11,909 nt of DNA from Caldifarciminota bacterium (GTDB lineage: Bacteria; Hydrothermota; Tepidihabitantia; Tepidihabitantales; Tepidihabitantaceae), in NCBI GenBank assembly GCA_016935775.1, contig JAFGQF010000132.1, positions 1-11,909 on the forward strand, given 5' to 3'. A program made the position numbers and the translations under genes. Shown here piece by piece: positions 5,100 through 11,909 of the stretch; position 1 is the stretch's first letter, and the number at the start of each line of letters is the position of its first letter. The notes under the pieces are model-generated. The model ran no database searches. It was not told the DNA's origin and was given only the letters and a program-made list of their open reading frames with translations.

Positions 5100-7676
5100 A
5101 TGACCAGACTAGTCACCGTCGCGCTGCTCATCGGAGCGGCGACCGCAGCGGCAGCCGGCCCGGGGCCAGCGCTGGACAGCGTCTACCGTTTCTACGTGAC
5201 CCGCGATTTCGGCCGCGCCGAGTCGGTCCTGCGCCGGCTCGAGGGCGAGTTCGAGTCCGGCGCGGCCGCGTTCGAGGTTCGGCTCGAGCTGGGCGATTTC
5301 CTGCTCGACAAGCGTGAGGACTACGCCGGAGCCGAGGAGGTCTACTCCCGGCTGCTCGACGAGTTCCCGAAGGAGAAGCGCCTGCCCGACGTACGCTACC
5401 GGCTCGCGCTCGCCCAGGAACTCCAGGAAAAATTCCTCGAGGCGGCCCAGAATTACGAGGTCGTCGCCACCCGGCACATGAAATCGAGGTTCGGCACCGA
5501 CGCCCTTGACGCCATCGAGCGCTGCTTCCGCAAGAACTACCAGGACCGCGTGGCCTATGTCGACGGCTACCCGATCACCCGGATCGAGCTCGACGACCGC
5601 ATCAGCCGCAACCCGGCAGCCTTCGAGGCCTGGGAGCGCAAGGTCGAGCTGCTCGACACGATGATCGACAACCGGCTGCTGGCCGAGGCCGCCCGGGAGT
5701 CGGGCGTGATGGCGCTGCCCGAGTTCGCCCCCGGGTTCGTCGAGACCCGGAACCGCTACGTCTTCGAGGAATGGTACGAGCGCGAAGTCAACCAGCACGC
5801 CGAGCCGACCGAGAAGCAACTGCGGGCGCAGTACAAGAAAGACCGCGCCGACCGCTTCACCACTCCGGAGAAGGTCCACGCCTGGCAACTCGTCGTCGCC
5901 GACAAGGCGCTCGCCGAGTCGCTCCGCCTGGTGCTGCTCTCCGATACCGCGGTGACGTGGGACAGCCTCGTGCTCGAGCATTCGACCGCTCCCGACCGCG
6001 AGCGCGGCGGTGACATGGGGCTGTTCGCCCGCGGCGTGCACCCCAAGCCCGTCGAGGACGCCGCGTTCAAGCTCAAGCCCGGCGAGGTCAGCCGGCCGGT
6101 CCGCACCGACGAGGGCTGGGTACTGCTCAGGGTAACCGAGAAGAAGCCGAAGGTCGTGCGCCCGTACGACGAGGTCAAGAGCCAGCTCGCGATCCAACTG
6201 CGCCAGGACAACACCAACCGGCTTTACGAGGAGAAGCTCGACGAGCTGAAGCGCGAGGCCGGCTACACCGCCGACACGACCGCGCTGTTCGAGGGCCGCG
6301 ACACCCTGGCGGTGGTGGGCGGAACCGTGATCGACAACGCCGCGCTCGAGGCGCGCATCGAGCAGATCCCGGTGTTTTTCCGCGGCCAGTTCCAGACCCC
6401 GGAGGGCCGCGTCCGAATCCTCGAGCAACTGGTGGCCGAGAAACTGATCCTCGAAGACGCCGAGGCCAAGGACGCCTGGCTCTGGAACCGGGCGATGAAC
6501 AAGGTGCTCGAACGCCGGCCGCGACTGCTGATTGACGCCTTCCGCCAGCTCGAAACCCGGGTGACGGTCGACTCTGCCGAGCTGGCGGCCGAGTACCGGG
6601 CGACCATCGAGGAGTTCAAAGTACCTGCCCAAGTTCACGCGCGCCAGATCCAGGCGCCGACCAGGGCCCGGGCCGAGCAGCTCAGGCGCTGGGCCGTGGC
6701 CGGCCGACTCCCGGCGGTGGTCGAGGGCCGCGGGCTGGTTGTCCGCGACGAGGGCGCTGTGGCGGTGCTGCGCGACAGCCTCGCCGAGCTCGACGACTGC
6801 GACGCGCTGATAGCCGAGCACGGGTTCAGCAACGCGCCGGGCGCGGTCCTTCCCAACACCCCGACCCTGCGGGTCGCCGGCCGACTTGTTCCCGACATCA
6901 GCGCACCCTGTCCCAAGGCGGGGCCGTACGGCAATACCGACACCCCGGCCGTCGCGTTCGGACCGGTCACCCCCGAGGACGCACTCTACCTGCCCGCGTT
7001 CCGGGCCGTCAACGAGACCGACGAACTGGTGGAATGGCTGGGAACAACGCCGCGCCCGGACAGCACCGCCGAACTGCTGGTTGATTCCAGCCGCTTCGGC
7101 ACCTATGTCACGGTCGAGGACCGCGCGCCGTCCGGCTGGTTCAAGTCACTCTTCGAATCCGACGAGGGCGCGGTCGCCGAGCCGCTCGAGCTGGCCGACG
7201 GCCGACTGCTGGTCAAGGTCGTCGCGAGCAGCCCGGCCCGGGAGGCCGACTTCGCCGACATCGCCAAGAAGTTCTCCTCGGCGCCGGACCGTTACTCGGG
7301 CGGCGACCTCTACTGGCTGACCCGCGACGACCAGGCCCGCGACAAGCGGCTCGTTGACGCCGCCTTCAACACGGCCGAGGGCCGCGTTTCGCCGGTCATC
7401 AAGCTCGGCGACTCGAACTACGTCTTCGTCAAGGTCGAGGAAGAGAAGGCCGCCTACACCCGGCCGCTCGAAGAGGTCAGGGACAAGCTCGAACGCAAGC
7501 TCGCGCAGGAGAAGGAGGCGGCGGCCTTCGACGCGCTCATCGAGCGGCTGCGGGCCAACGCGAACATCGAGGTCGTGATGACCCCCGAGGACTTCATCTT
7601 CGAGCCGCTCGAACTCGAGGGCGAGGAACCGCTCCAGCCTCTCGAAGAGGAAGGCACGCCCGCGGGCAACGAGTAG
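5100..7676 (+). CDS. PpiC/SurA-like periplasmic peptidyl-prolyl isomerase with two parvulin-type modules
   Basis: The protein has 858 residues and starts with a signal peptide (TRLVTVALLIGAATAAAA, cut near residue 19). In order follow a TPR-like helical part (about 25-145), a SurA N-terminal-like segment opening with VAYVDGYPITRIELDDRI (about 150-205), and a parvulin domain (about 258-346, ending KLKPGEVSRPVRTDEGWVLLRV). A second SurA-like segment comes next (about 403-460, VVGGTVIDNAALEARI), then a divergent middle region. A second clear parvulin domain lies at about 720-785 (KFSSAPDRYSGGDLYWLT to YVFVKVEE), followed by an acidic tail. It should chaperone and isomerise exported, mainly outer-membrane, proteins; the nearby PorV-like barrel is a possible client. 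The length is about twice that of E. coli SurA (about 430), so internal duplication is likely. Isomerase activity of each module is not certain. Confidence 0.85.
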   Translation: MTRLVTVALLIGAATAAAAGPGPALDSVYRFYVTRDFGRAESVLRRLEGEFESGAAAFEVRLELGDFLLDKREDYAGAEEVYSRLLDEFPKEKRLPDVRYRLALAQELQEKFLEAAQNYEVVATRHMKSRFGTDALDAIERCFRKNYQDRVAYVDGYPITRIELDDRISRNPAAFEAWERKVELLDTMIDNRLLAEAARESGVMALPEFAPGFVETRNRYVFEEWYEREVNQHAEPTEKQLRAQYKKDRADRFTTPEKVHAWQLVVADKALAESLRLVLLSDTAVTWDSLVLEHSTAPDRERGGDMGLFARGVHPKPVEDAAFKLKPGEVSRPVRTDEGWVLLRVTEKKPKVVRPYDEVKSQLAIQLRQDNTNRLYEEKLDELKREAGYTADTTALFEGRDTLAVVGGTVIDNAALEARIEQIPVFFRGQFQTPEGRVRILEQLVAEKLILEDAEAKDAWLWNRAMNKVLERRPRLLIDAFRQLETRVTVDSAELAAEYRATIEEFKVPAQVHARQIQAPTRARAEQLRRWAVAGRLPAVVEGRGLVVRDEGAVAVLRDSLAELDDCDALIAEHGFSNAPGAVLPNTPTLRVAGRLVPDISAPCPKAGPYGNTDTPAVAFGPVTPEDALYLPAFRAVNETDELVEWLGTTPRPDSTAELLVDSSRFGTYVTVEDRAPSGWFKSLFESDEGAVAEPLELADGRLLVKVVASSPAREADFADIAKKFSSAPDRYSGGDLYWLTRDDQARDKRLVDAAFNTAEGRVSPVIKLGDSNYVFVKVEEEKAAYTRPLEEVRDKLERKLAQEKEAAAFDALIERLRANANIEVVMTPEDFIFEPLELEGEEPLQPLEEEGTPAGNE

Positions 7677-8654
7677 GTGCCCGAGCTACGGAAGGACCCG
7701 GTCCTGGGCCGCTGGGTCATCATCTCAACCGAGCGCGCCCGACGACCGTCCGATTTTGCGACGGCCCGGCAACCGGAGCCATCCGACCCGGGCCGTTGCC
7801 CATTCTGCCCGGGCAACGAACACCAGACCCCGCCCGAGATTGCCCGGCGCGAGCGCGACGGCAACTGGACCATCCGCGTCGTTCCCAACAAGTTCCCGGC
7901 CCTTGTTCCGGGCGCGCCTGAACGCCGGGGCGAGGGCATCTACGACCGGATGAACGGAGTCGGAGCGCACGAGGTCATCATCGAGTCGCCGGACCACGCG
8001 GCCGAGCTCGCCGACCTGGAAACCGACCGGATAGCCGACCTGATGGGCGTCTTTCGCGAGCGGGCGACGGACCTCGCCCGCGACCCCAACATCCGGTACG
8101 TGCTCGTGTTCAAGAACCACGGCCGCAGCGCCGGCGCCTCACTCGCCCACTCCCATTGCCAGCTGATCGCCACGCCGGTTGTCCCGGTACTGGTCAGGAA
8201 CGAGATCGAGGGCGCAGGCCGCTACTTCGAATTCCGGGGCCGCTGCATCTACTGCGACATTGTCAAGCAGGAACTCGAGGAACAGACCCGGGTCATCGCC
8301 GAGAACGAACGGTTCGTCAGTTTCGAACCGTTCGCGCCCCGCTTCCCGTTCGAGACCTGGATAGTCGCGCGCGAGCACCGCTGCGGCTGGGACGCGCTCG
8401 ACCAGGAACACCAGGCCGACCTCGCCGAGCTGTTGAGAGACGCGCTCGGCCGAATCAACCGGGCGCTGGCGCGACCCGACTACAACTTCCTGGTCCACGT
8501 CGCCCCGACCTCGGGCCCGGGCAACGAACGCCACCACTTCCACCTCGAACTGATGCCCAAGCTGACGCAGATTGCCGGTTTCGAGGTCGGCTCGGGGTTC
8601 TACATCAACCCGGTTCCGCCCGAGGACGCCGCCCGTTTCCTGCGTGAAGCCTGA
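7677..8654 (+). CDS. galT: Galactose-1-phosphate uridylyltransferase family (GalT-like)
   Basis: The GTG start follows the stop codon of the preceding gene with no base between, so translation is probably coupled. The 325-residue protein belongs to the HIT-superfamily transferases that move a nucleoside monophosphate between hexose-1-phosphates through a histidine intermediate. The first zinc-type pair is C41-x-x-C44 (RCPFCPGNE) and a second CxxC is at 190-193. The active-site HxHxQ is H158-S-H160-C-Q162; the nucleophile is expected to be H160. A second histidine cluster is NERHHFHLEL (283-292). Length agrees with GalT (about 330-350). In the Leloir pathway it would make UDP-galactose and glucose-1-phosphate. 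Because glgA follows after 12 nt, a role in glucose-1-phosphate or ADP/UDP-glucose exchange, as in ADP-glucose phosphorylase relatives, is an alternative. Family is sure; exact substrate is not. Confidence 0.9.
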   Translation: MPELRKDPVLGRWVIISTERARRPSDFATARQPEPSDPGRCPFCPGNEHQTPPEIARRERDGNWTIRVVPNKFPALVPGAPERRGEGIYDRMNGVGAHEVIIESPDHAAELADLETDRIADLMGVFRERATDLARDPNIRYVLVFKNHGRSAGASLAHSHCQLIATPVVPVLVRNEIEGAGRYFEFRGRCIYCDIVKQELEEQTRVIAENERFVSFEPFAPRFPFETWIVAREHRCGWDALDQEHQADLAELLRDALGRINRALARPDYNFLVHVAPTSGPGNERHHFHLELMPKLTQIAGFEVGSGFYINPVPPEDAARFLREA

Positions 8655-8666
8655 CCTGGTCACAGC

Positions 8667-10115
8667 TTGCCTGACGTGAAAGTCGTCCACCTGGCATCCG
8701 AAGTTGCCCCCTTCTCGAAGACCGGCGGCCTCGCTGATGTCACCGGGTCGCTGCCACCGGCGCTGGCCGAGGCAGGTCTTGACGTCACGGTAATCTCGCC
8801 CTGGTACCGGGACTCAGAACAGGCCGCGGCGGGCACCCGGACCATCGCCCGGCTGCGGGTCTCCATCCCGGGACACGAGACCCGCTTTGAGCTGCGCGAG
8901 CTCTGTGACCGGGGCGTGAACTGGTGGTTTATCGTCCAACCCGGACTGTTCGACCGTGGCGGCATCTACGGCCCCCCGGGCGCCGACTTCCCGGACAACG
9001 ATACCCGCTACGGCCTCTTCTGCCGGGCGGCACTCGCCGCGCTCGCGGACCGGGACTGCGAACCGGACGTGGTCCACTGTCACGACTGGCAGACCGGGCC
9101 GGCCTGCCTGCTGCTGCGCGACCGGGCAGTGCGCGGTGGCCCCACGGTCCCGGGCACGGTTTTCACGATTCACAATCTCGGTTACCAGGGCAATTTCCCG
9201 GCGACCTCGTACGATGCGCTCGGGCTGCAACGCGAGTACTTCACACCGGAGTGGGTCGAGTACTTCGGCAAGGTGAGCTTTCTCAAGGCCGGGCTCGTGG
9301 CGGCCGACCGGCTGACCACGGTGAGCCCGACCTATGCCCGAGAGATCCAGACCGAGGAACTCGGGTTCGGGATGGACCCGGTCCTGCGTCACCGGTCCCG
9401 GGTGCTGTCCGGCATCCTCAACGGCATTGACACCGGCTACTGGAACCCGGCGACGGACCGGTTCCTGCCCGCCCGGTTCTCGGCCGCAGACCCGGCAGGG
9501 AAACAGGAATGCAAGCTCGCGCTGTTCCGCGAGACAGGCCTGACCGAACCGAACCGGCCGCTGTTCGGCTGCGTCACCCGGCTGGCCGACCAGAAAGGCG
9601 TTGACCTCATCGTCTCGTCCATCCCCGCCCTGGTCGCCCAGGGCGCGAGGTTCTGCGTCCTGGGCACCGGCGCGCCCGAGCTGCACGAGGCGCTCTCCGG
9701 GCTCCAGAACCGCTTCCCCGGTTCGGTCGCCGCCATCCTCAGGTTCGACGAACCGCTGGCTCACCGGGTCTACGCCGGCTCGGACTTCTTCCTGATGCCC
9801 TCGCGCTACGAGCCCTGCGGCCTCGGCCAGATGATCGCCCTGCGCTACGGCGCGCTGCCCGTCGCGACCCGGACCGGCGGCCTGGCCGACACGGTGTTCG
9901 ATCTCAAGGAAGACCCGGCGCGGGGCAACGGGCTGCTCTGCGAGCGGGATTCCCTGGCGGGCTTCCGGGCCGCGCTCGACCGGGCGTTGGCGCTCTTCGG
10001 CACCCCGGCCTACGGGCGGGCGCGCCGGCGCGGAATGCAGACCGACTTCTCGTGGGACGCCCGGGCGCGGGAATACGCCCGGCTCTACGACGAACTGGTC
10101 GCCGCCCGCGACTGA
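8667..10115 (+). CDS. glgA: Glycogen synthase, GT5 family
   Basis: The enzyme transfers glucose from ADP-glucose (or UDP-glucose) to the non-reducing end of alpha-1,4-glucan in the cytoplasm. With 482 residues it is close to E. coli GlgA (477). The N-terminal nucleotide-sugar motif is K18-T-G-G-L-A-D-V. DVVHCHDWQTG (about 134-144) and HNLGYQGNFP follow in the first Rossmann domain. The second domain has TRLADQKGVDLI, SRYEPCGLGQ (E382) and RTGGLADTV. The frame opens at TTG 8667. A GTG at 8676 gives a start VKVVHLASE, closer to the usual GlgA N-terminus, and may be the true start; neither has a strong ribosome binding site. It lies 12 nt after galT and is the last gene of the plus-strand run. 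No glgC, glgB or glgP is in the window. Confidence 0.95.
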   Translation: MPDVKVVHLASEVAPFSKTGGLADVTGSLPPALAEAGLDVTVISPWYRDSEQAAAGTRTIARLRVSIPGHETRFELRELCDRGVNWWFIVQPGLFDRGGIYGPPGADFPDNDTRYGLFCRAALAALADRDCEPDVVHCHDWQTGPACLLLRDRAVRGGPTVPGTVFTIHNLGYQGNFPATSYDALGLQREYFTPEWVEYFGKVSFLKAGLVAADRLTTVSPTYAREIQTEELGFGMDPVLRHRSRVLSGILNGIDTGYWNPATDRFLPARFSAADPAGKQECKLALFRETGLTEPNRPLFGCVTRLADQKGVDLIVSSIPALVAQGARFCVLGTGAPELHEALSGLQNRFPGSVAAILRFDEPLAHRVYAGSDFFLMPSRYEPCGLGQMIALRYGALPVATRTGGLADTVFDLKEDPARGNGLLCERDSLAGFRAALDRALALFGTPAYGRARRRGMQTDFSWDARAREYARLYDELVAARD

Positions 10116-11522
10116 CTACTCGAACTCGAGAACACGGACCCCAAGCCGGCCGACCACGGCGAGGATCTTCGCCTGCTCGCCCAGTTCGCCCTCGCTCAAC
10201 TTCAGGCGCAGCGCGTTCGCCGGGTACTGGCCGAAAGTCGCGTCCACCGGCAGCCACCCGTCACCGAGCCACACCTCGTTCCAGGCGTGGTAGTAGAAGG
10301 CGCCCTCCATCAACACCAGCCCGGCCGCGACCCGGCACGGCAGCCCGGCGGCCCGGGCCAGGCCGGCAAAAAAGACCGCGTGCTCGTTGCAGTCGCCCTT
10401 CATGTGCCGGAGCACGTCGAGCGCGGTCGGGAACGACGCGGTCGGCTCCTTCTCGACGTTATCGTAGACCCAGCGGGTCAGCCGGCGGGTCGCGTCCGCG
10501 GCGTCGCTCGCACCCGCCAGCACCGCGCCCGCCTTCTCGCGCAGCGCCGGGTCATCGCACTGGATGCTCACCGTCGGCTCGAGGAACCGCGCCGGCTCGG
10601 TCATCGGCAACTCGCGGCCGGCAGCAGGCGGATCGGAAACGGTCACCTCGACCTCCAGAGGCTCGGTACCCAACAGGCGCTGGCCGTCCCACTCAAGCGG
10701 GAACTCGCCCGGCTCGATGCCCGAAACCTCGTAGCGGGCGCGCCGCACCCGGTCCGGGTCCGGGATGAAGGTGTCCACCTCGATGCGGAACATCCTGAGC
10801 AGATCGAGCGAGGCCCGGCCGGCCACACCCGCGGTCGCCTCGGCCGGCGCGGTCCGGACCGACTGCATCCCGGGCGGCGACTGTTCCCGGAGCGTCATCC
10901 CGGCGCTGTCCAGCCACGAGGTCACCGCAAACGCCGACATCCTGGTTTCGACCTTCAGGGCGTCGAACTCGCCCGCCGGCGTCAGGACTTTCTCCCGGCC
11001 CAGCACGCGCACGCGGACGGACTCGACCGCCATCAACGACGGGTCGAACACCCGCACGGCCAGCTCGTCGCCCGCCCCCATCTCCCGCTCCACCACCAGC
11101 CGCCCGAGCGCGGCCATCGGGTACACGTCACCCTTCAACTGGATCACCCGGGAGGGAGAGCCCTCGACCCGGATGATCAACTCGTCTTCCTGCACCGCGC
11201 CGGCGGCGCTCAGCGAGCGGTCGCGAGAATCAAAGCTGAAACTGAACGCATCGAGAACAAGGTCTGGCCGGGTCGTCACCATCGTGCGGGAGTCAACCAC
11301 CTGGTCCTGCCCCATCATCGCCAGCTCCATATGCAACAGGCCGTCGAACCGGTAGCCCTCGGCCGACCGCTCGAACCGCGACACCGAGTAGCCGATTCGC
11401 TGACCCTGCAGTGTCGTCACCATCCACGTCTCGGCCGAGCCCGGAGCAACGGCACCCGTTGGTCGCGGCCCGCACCCGCCGGCAAGCAACAGGACGCAAA
11501 GAGTCAAGATGGAGTTCTTCAT
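10116..11522 (-). CDS. Transglutaminase-like lipoprotein
   Basis: The protein has 468 residues. The start chosen is ATG 11522, because it gives a lipoprotein signal (KNSILTLCVLLLAGGC, lipidated C17) and lies 7 nt after a promoter -10. The N-terminal half (about 30-330) looks like the all-beta region found before transglutaminase cores, without recognisable catalysis. The C-terminal part is a transglutaminase-like cysteine-protease fold: C378 in MKGDCNEHAVFFAGLARAAG, H412 in YYHAWNEVW and D427 in WLPVDATFGQ form the expected Cys-His-Asp triad, so it should be active. Bacterial members act as proteases, amidases or cross-linkers; the substrate is unknown. It would be anchored to the inner or outer membrane, facing the periplasm. 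It converges on glgA with the stop codons adjacent. Confidence 0.85.
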   Translation of the reverse strand: MKNSILTLCVLLLAGGCGPRPTGAVAPGSAETWMVTTLQGQRIGYSVSRFERSAEGYRFDGLLHMELAMMGQDQVVDSRTMVTTRPDLVLDAFSFSFDSRDRSLSAAGAVQEDELIIRVEGSPSRVIQLKGDVYPMAALGRLVVEREMGAGDELAVRVFDPSLMAVESVRVRVLGREKVLTPAGEFDALKVETRMSAFAVTSWLDSAGMTLREQSPPGMQSVRTAPAEATAGVAGRASLDLLRMFRIEVDTFIPDPDRVRRARYEVSGIEPGEFPLEWDGQRLLGTEPLEVEVTVSDPPAAGRELPMTEPARFLEPTVSIQCDDPALREKAGAVLAGASDAADATRRLTRWVYDNVEKEPTASFPTALDVLRHMKGDCNEHAVFFAGLARAAGLPCRVAAGLVLMEGAFYYHAWNEVWLGDGWLPVDATFGQYPANALRLKLSEGELGEQAKILAVVGRLGVRVLEFE

Positions 11523-11529
11523 CAGACCG

Positions 11530-11557
11530 AGAGTAGCCGCCCGGCCGGGCAAGTCAA
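11530..11557 (-). promoter_or_regulatory. Promoter of the transglutaminase-like gene, leaderless
   Basis: On the minus strand TTGACT (11557-11552), 16 bp, TACTCT (11535-11530), then 7 nt to ATG at 11522. The 7-nt gap is the same as at the NHL gene, and no Shine-Dalgarno sequence precedes the ATG. Confidence 0.6.
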
Positions 11558-11569
11558 CGCGCCTTGACT
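11552..11569. promoter_or_regulatory. Back-to-back -35 boxes forming an 18-bp palindrome
   Basis: AGTCAA (11552-11557) and TTGACT (11564-11569) are perfect inverted repeats separated by cgcgcc. They are the -35 boxes of two divergent promoters, one for the transglutaminase-like gene and one for the repeat-tRNA transcript. With -35 boxes only 6 bp apart, polymerases may interfere with each other or share control. Confidence 0.5.
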
Positions 11570-11591
11570 ATCTCGCCGCCCGTCCTACAAT
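11564..11591 (+). promoter_or_regulatory. Promoter of the repeat array and tRNA-Leu
   Basis: TTGACT (11564-11569), 16 bp, TACAAT (11586-11591). Transcription should begin near 11598, about 10 nt before the first repeat and about 225 nt before the tRNA. It is the only strong promoter found ahead of the tRNA. Confidence 0.65.
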
Positions 11592-11607
11592 CCGTGAGCA
11601 AGGTCGA

Positions 11608-11823
11608 GCCGAAGTGGCGGAATCACCGGGCGGAGTGCACGCTTCTTTGCGGTGACCCGACACGAGGCGAACGCAGTGAGCCGAAGTGGCGGAATCACCG
11701 GACGGACTGAACGCTTCCTTGCGGTGACCCGACACGAGGCGAACGCAGCGAGCCGAAGTGGCGGAATCACCGGGCGGACTGAACGCTTCCTTGCGGTGAC
11801 CCGACACGAGGCGAACGCAGCGA
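11608..11823 (+). repeat. Three tandem 72-bp repeats, each starting with the tRNA-Leu 5' end
   Basis: Units start at 11608, 11680 and 11752, and the tRNA starts at 11824, exactly the next 72-bp step. Each unit opens with GCCGAAGTGGCGGAA, identical to the first 15 nt of the tRNA; the sequences differ from the next base. Units 2 and 3 differ at one position (unit base 23), while unit 1 differs from unit 3 at four (bases 28, 31, 39, 70). TCACCG (unit bases 16-21) and CGGTGA (43-48) can pair in each unit. None contains an anticodon arm or T arm, so they are not tRNAs. The region 11523-11823 holds only the divergent promoters and this array. Confidence 0.9.
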
Positions 11824-11909
11824 GCCGAAGTGGCGGAACTGGCAGACGCAGTGGACTCAAAATCCACCGTCCAGCGATGGACTTGTGGGTTCGACTCCCA
11901 CCTTCGGCA
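11824..11909 (+). tRNA. tRNA-Leu (anticodon CAA)
   Basis: A complete 86-nt class II tRNA. The acceptor GCCGAAG (11824-11830) pairs with CTTCGGC (11902-11908), and the last window base is the discriminator A. The D stem is GCG/CGC, the anticodon stem GTGGA/TCCAC with loop CTCAAAA (anticodon CAA), the long variable arm has the stem GTCCA/TGGAC, and the T arm is GTGGG-TTCGACT-CCCAC. Long variable arm and anticodon identify leucine (codon TTG). Whether CCA is encoded lies outside the window. Confidence 0.97.

Noticed and set aside
5109..6821. 570-codon antisense open frame in the foldase gene
   Set aside because: It mirrors the codon-position GC bias of the real gene and has no recognisable motif.
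11608..11823. CRISPR array or tRNA gene cluster
   Set aside because: The units are contiguous and nearly identical with no unique spacers, and they lack anticodon, variable and T arms.
11568..11867. Minus-strand open frame encoding 24-residue repeats across the array and tRNA
   Set aside because: The 72-bp period is a multiple of three, so any open frame repeats automatically. The frame runs through the tRNA gene and has no promoter or ribosome binding site.

Overview
This is a GC-rich, densely coding bacterial chromosomal segment from a diderm (Gram-negative-type) organism. It carries a PorV-like outer-membrane beta-barrel protein, a periplasmic PpiC-type foldase, a lipoprotein and an NHL/FlgD-Ig secreted protein. 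This mix resembles FCB-group or candidate-phylum (WOR-3-like) genomes, but that assignment is an inference and no marker gene here settles it.

Layout. Positions 1-245 are intergenic. They hold a minus-strand promoter, a structured leader of about 130 nt and a strong ribosome binding site for a gene that begins at the left edge and runs out of the window. On the plus strand follow a membrane glycosyltransferase with C-terminal TPRs (246-2165), an NHL-repeat protein with a FlgD-like Ig domain (2211-3500), a PorV-like barrel (3510-4439), a SEC59/DGK1-type polyprenol or diacylglycerol kinase (about 4448-5056), a double-module PpiC/SurA-like foldase (5100-7676), a GalT-family nucleotidyltransferase (7677-8654) and glycogen synthase GlgA (8667-10115). 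A transglutaminase-like lipoprotein (11522-10116, minus) converges on glgA with the two stop codons abutting. The right end holds three 72-bp tandem repeats and a tRNA-Leu(CAA) gene whose last base is the last base of the window.

Functional themes. One group of genes concerns the cell envelope: lipid-linked sugar transfer, polyprenol phosphorylation, barrel assembly and periplasmic folding. The other concerns sugar nucleotides and glycogen (GalT, GlgA). The five genes from the NHL protein to GalT are spaced like an operon, with glgA 12 nt further on.

Two structural observations stand out. First, six promoter-like elements (five intergenic, one inside a coding region) all fit TTGAC-like -35, exactly 16 bp, then a TANNNT -10. 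At three genes the -10 sits only 6-7 nt before the start codon, which predicts leaderless mRNAs. Internal genes of the operon instead use perfect AGGAGGT ribosome binding sites. Second, the 72-bp repeats each begin with the first 15 nt of the tRNA-Leu gene, and the tRNA itself sits exactly at the next 72-bp register. The tRNA promoter lies before the first repeat, so the repeats look inserted at the 5' end of the tRNA and should be transcribed as part of its precursor.
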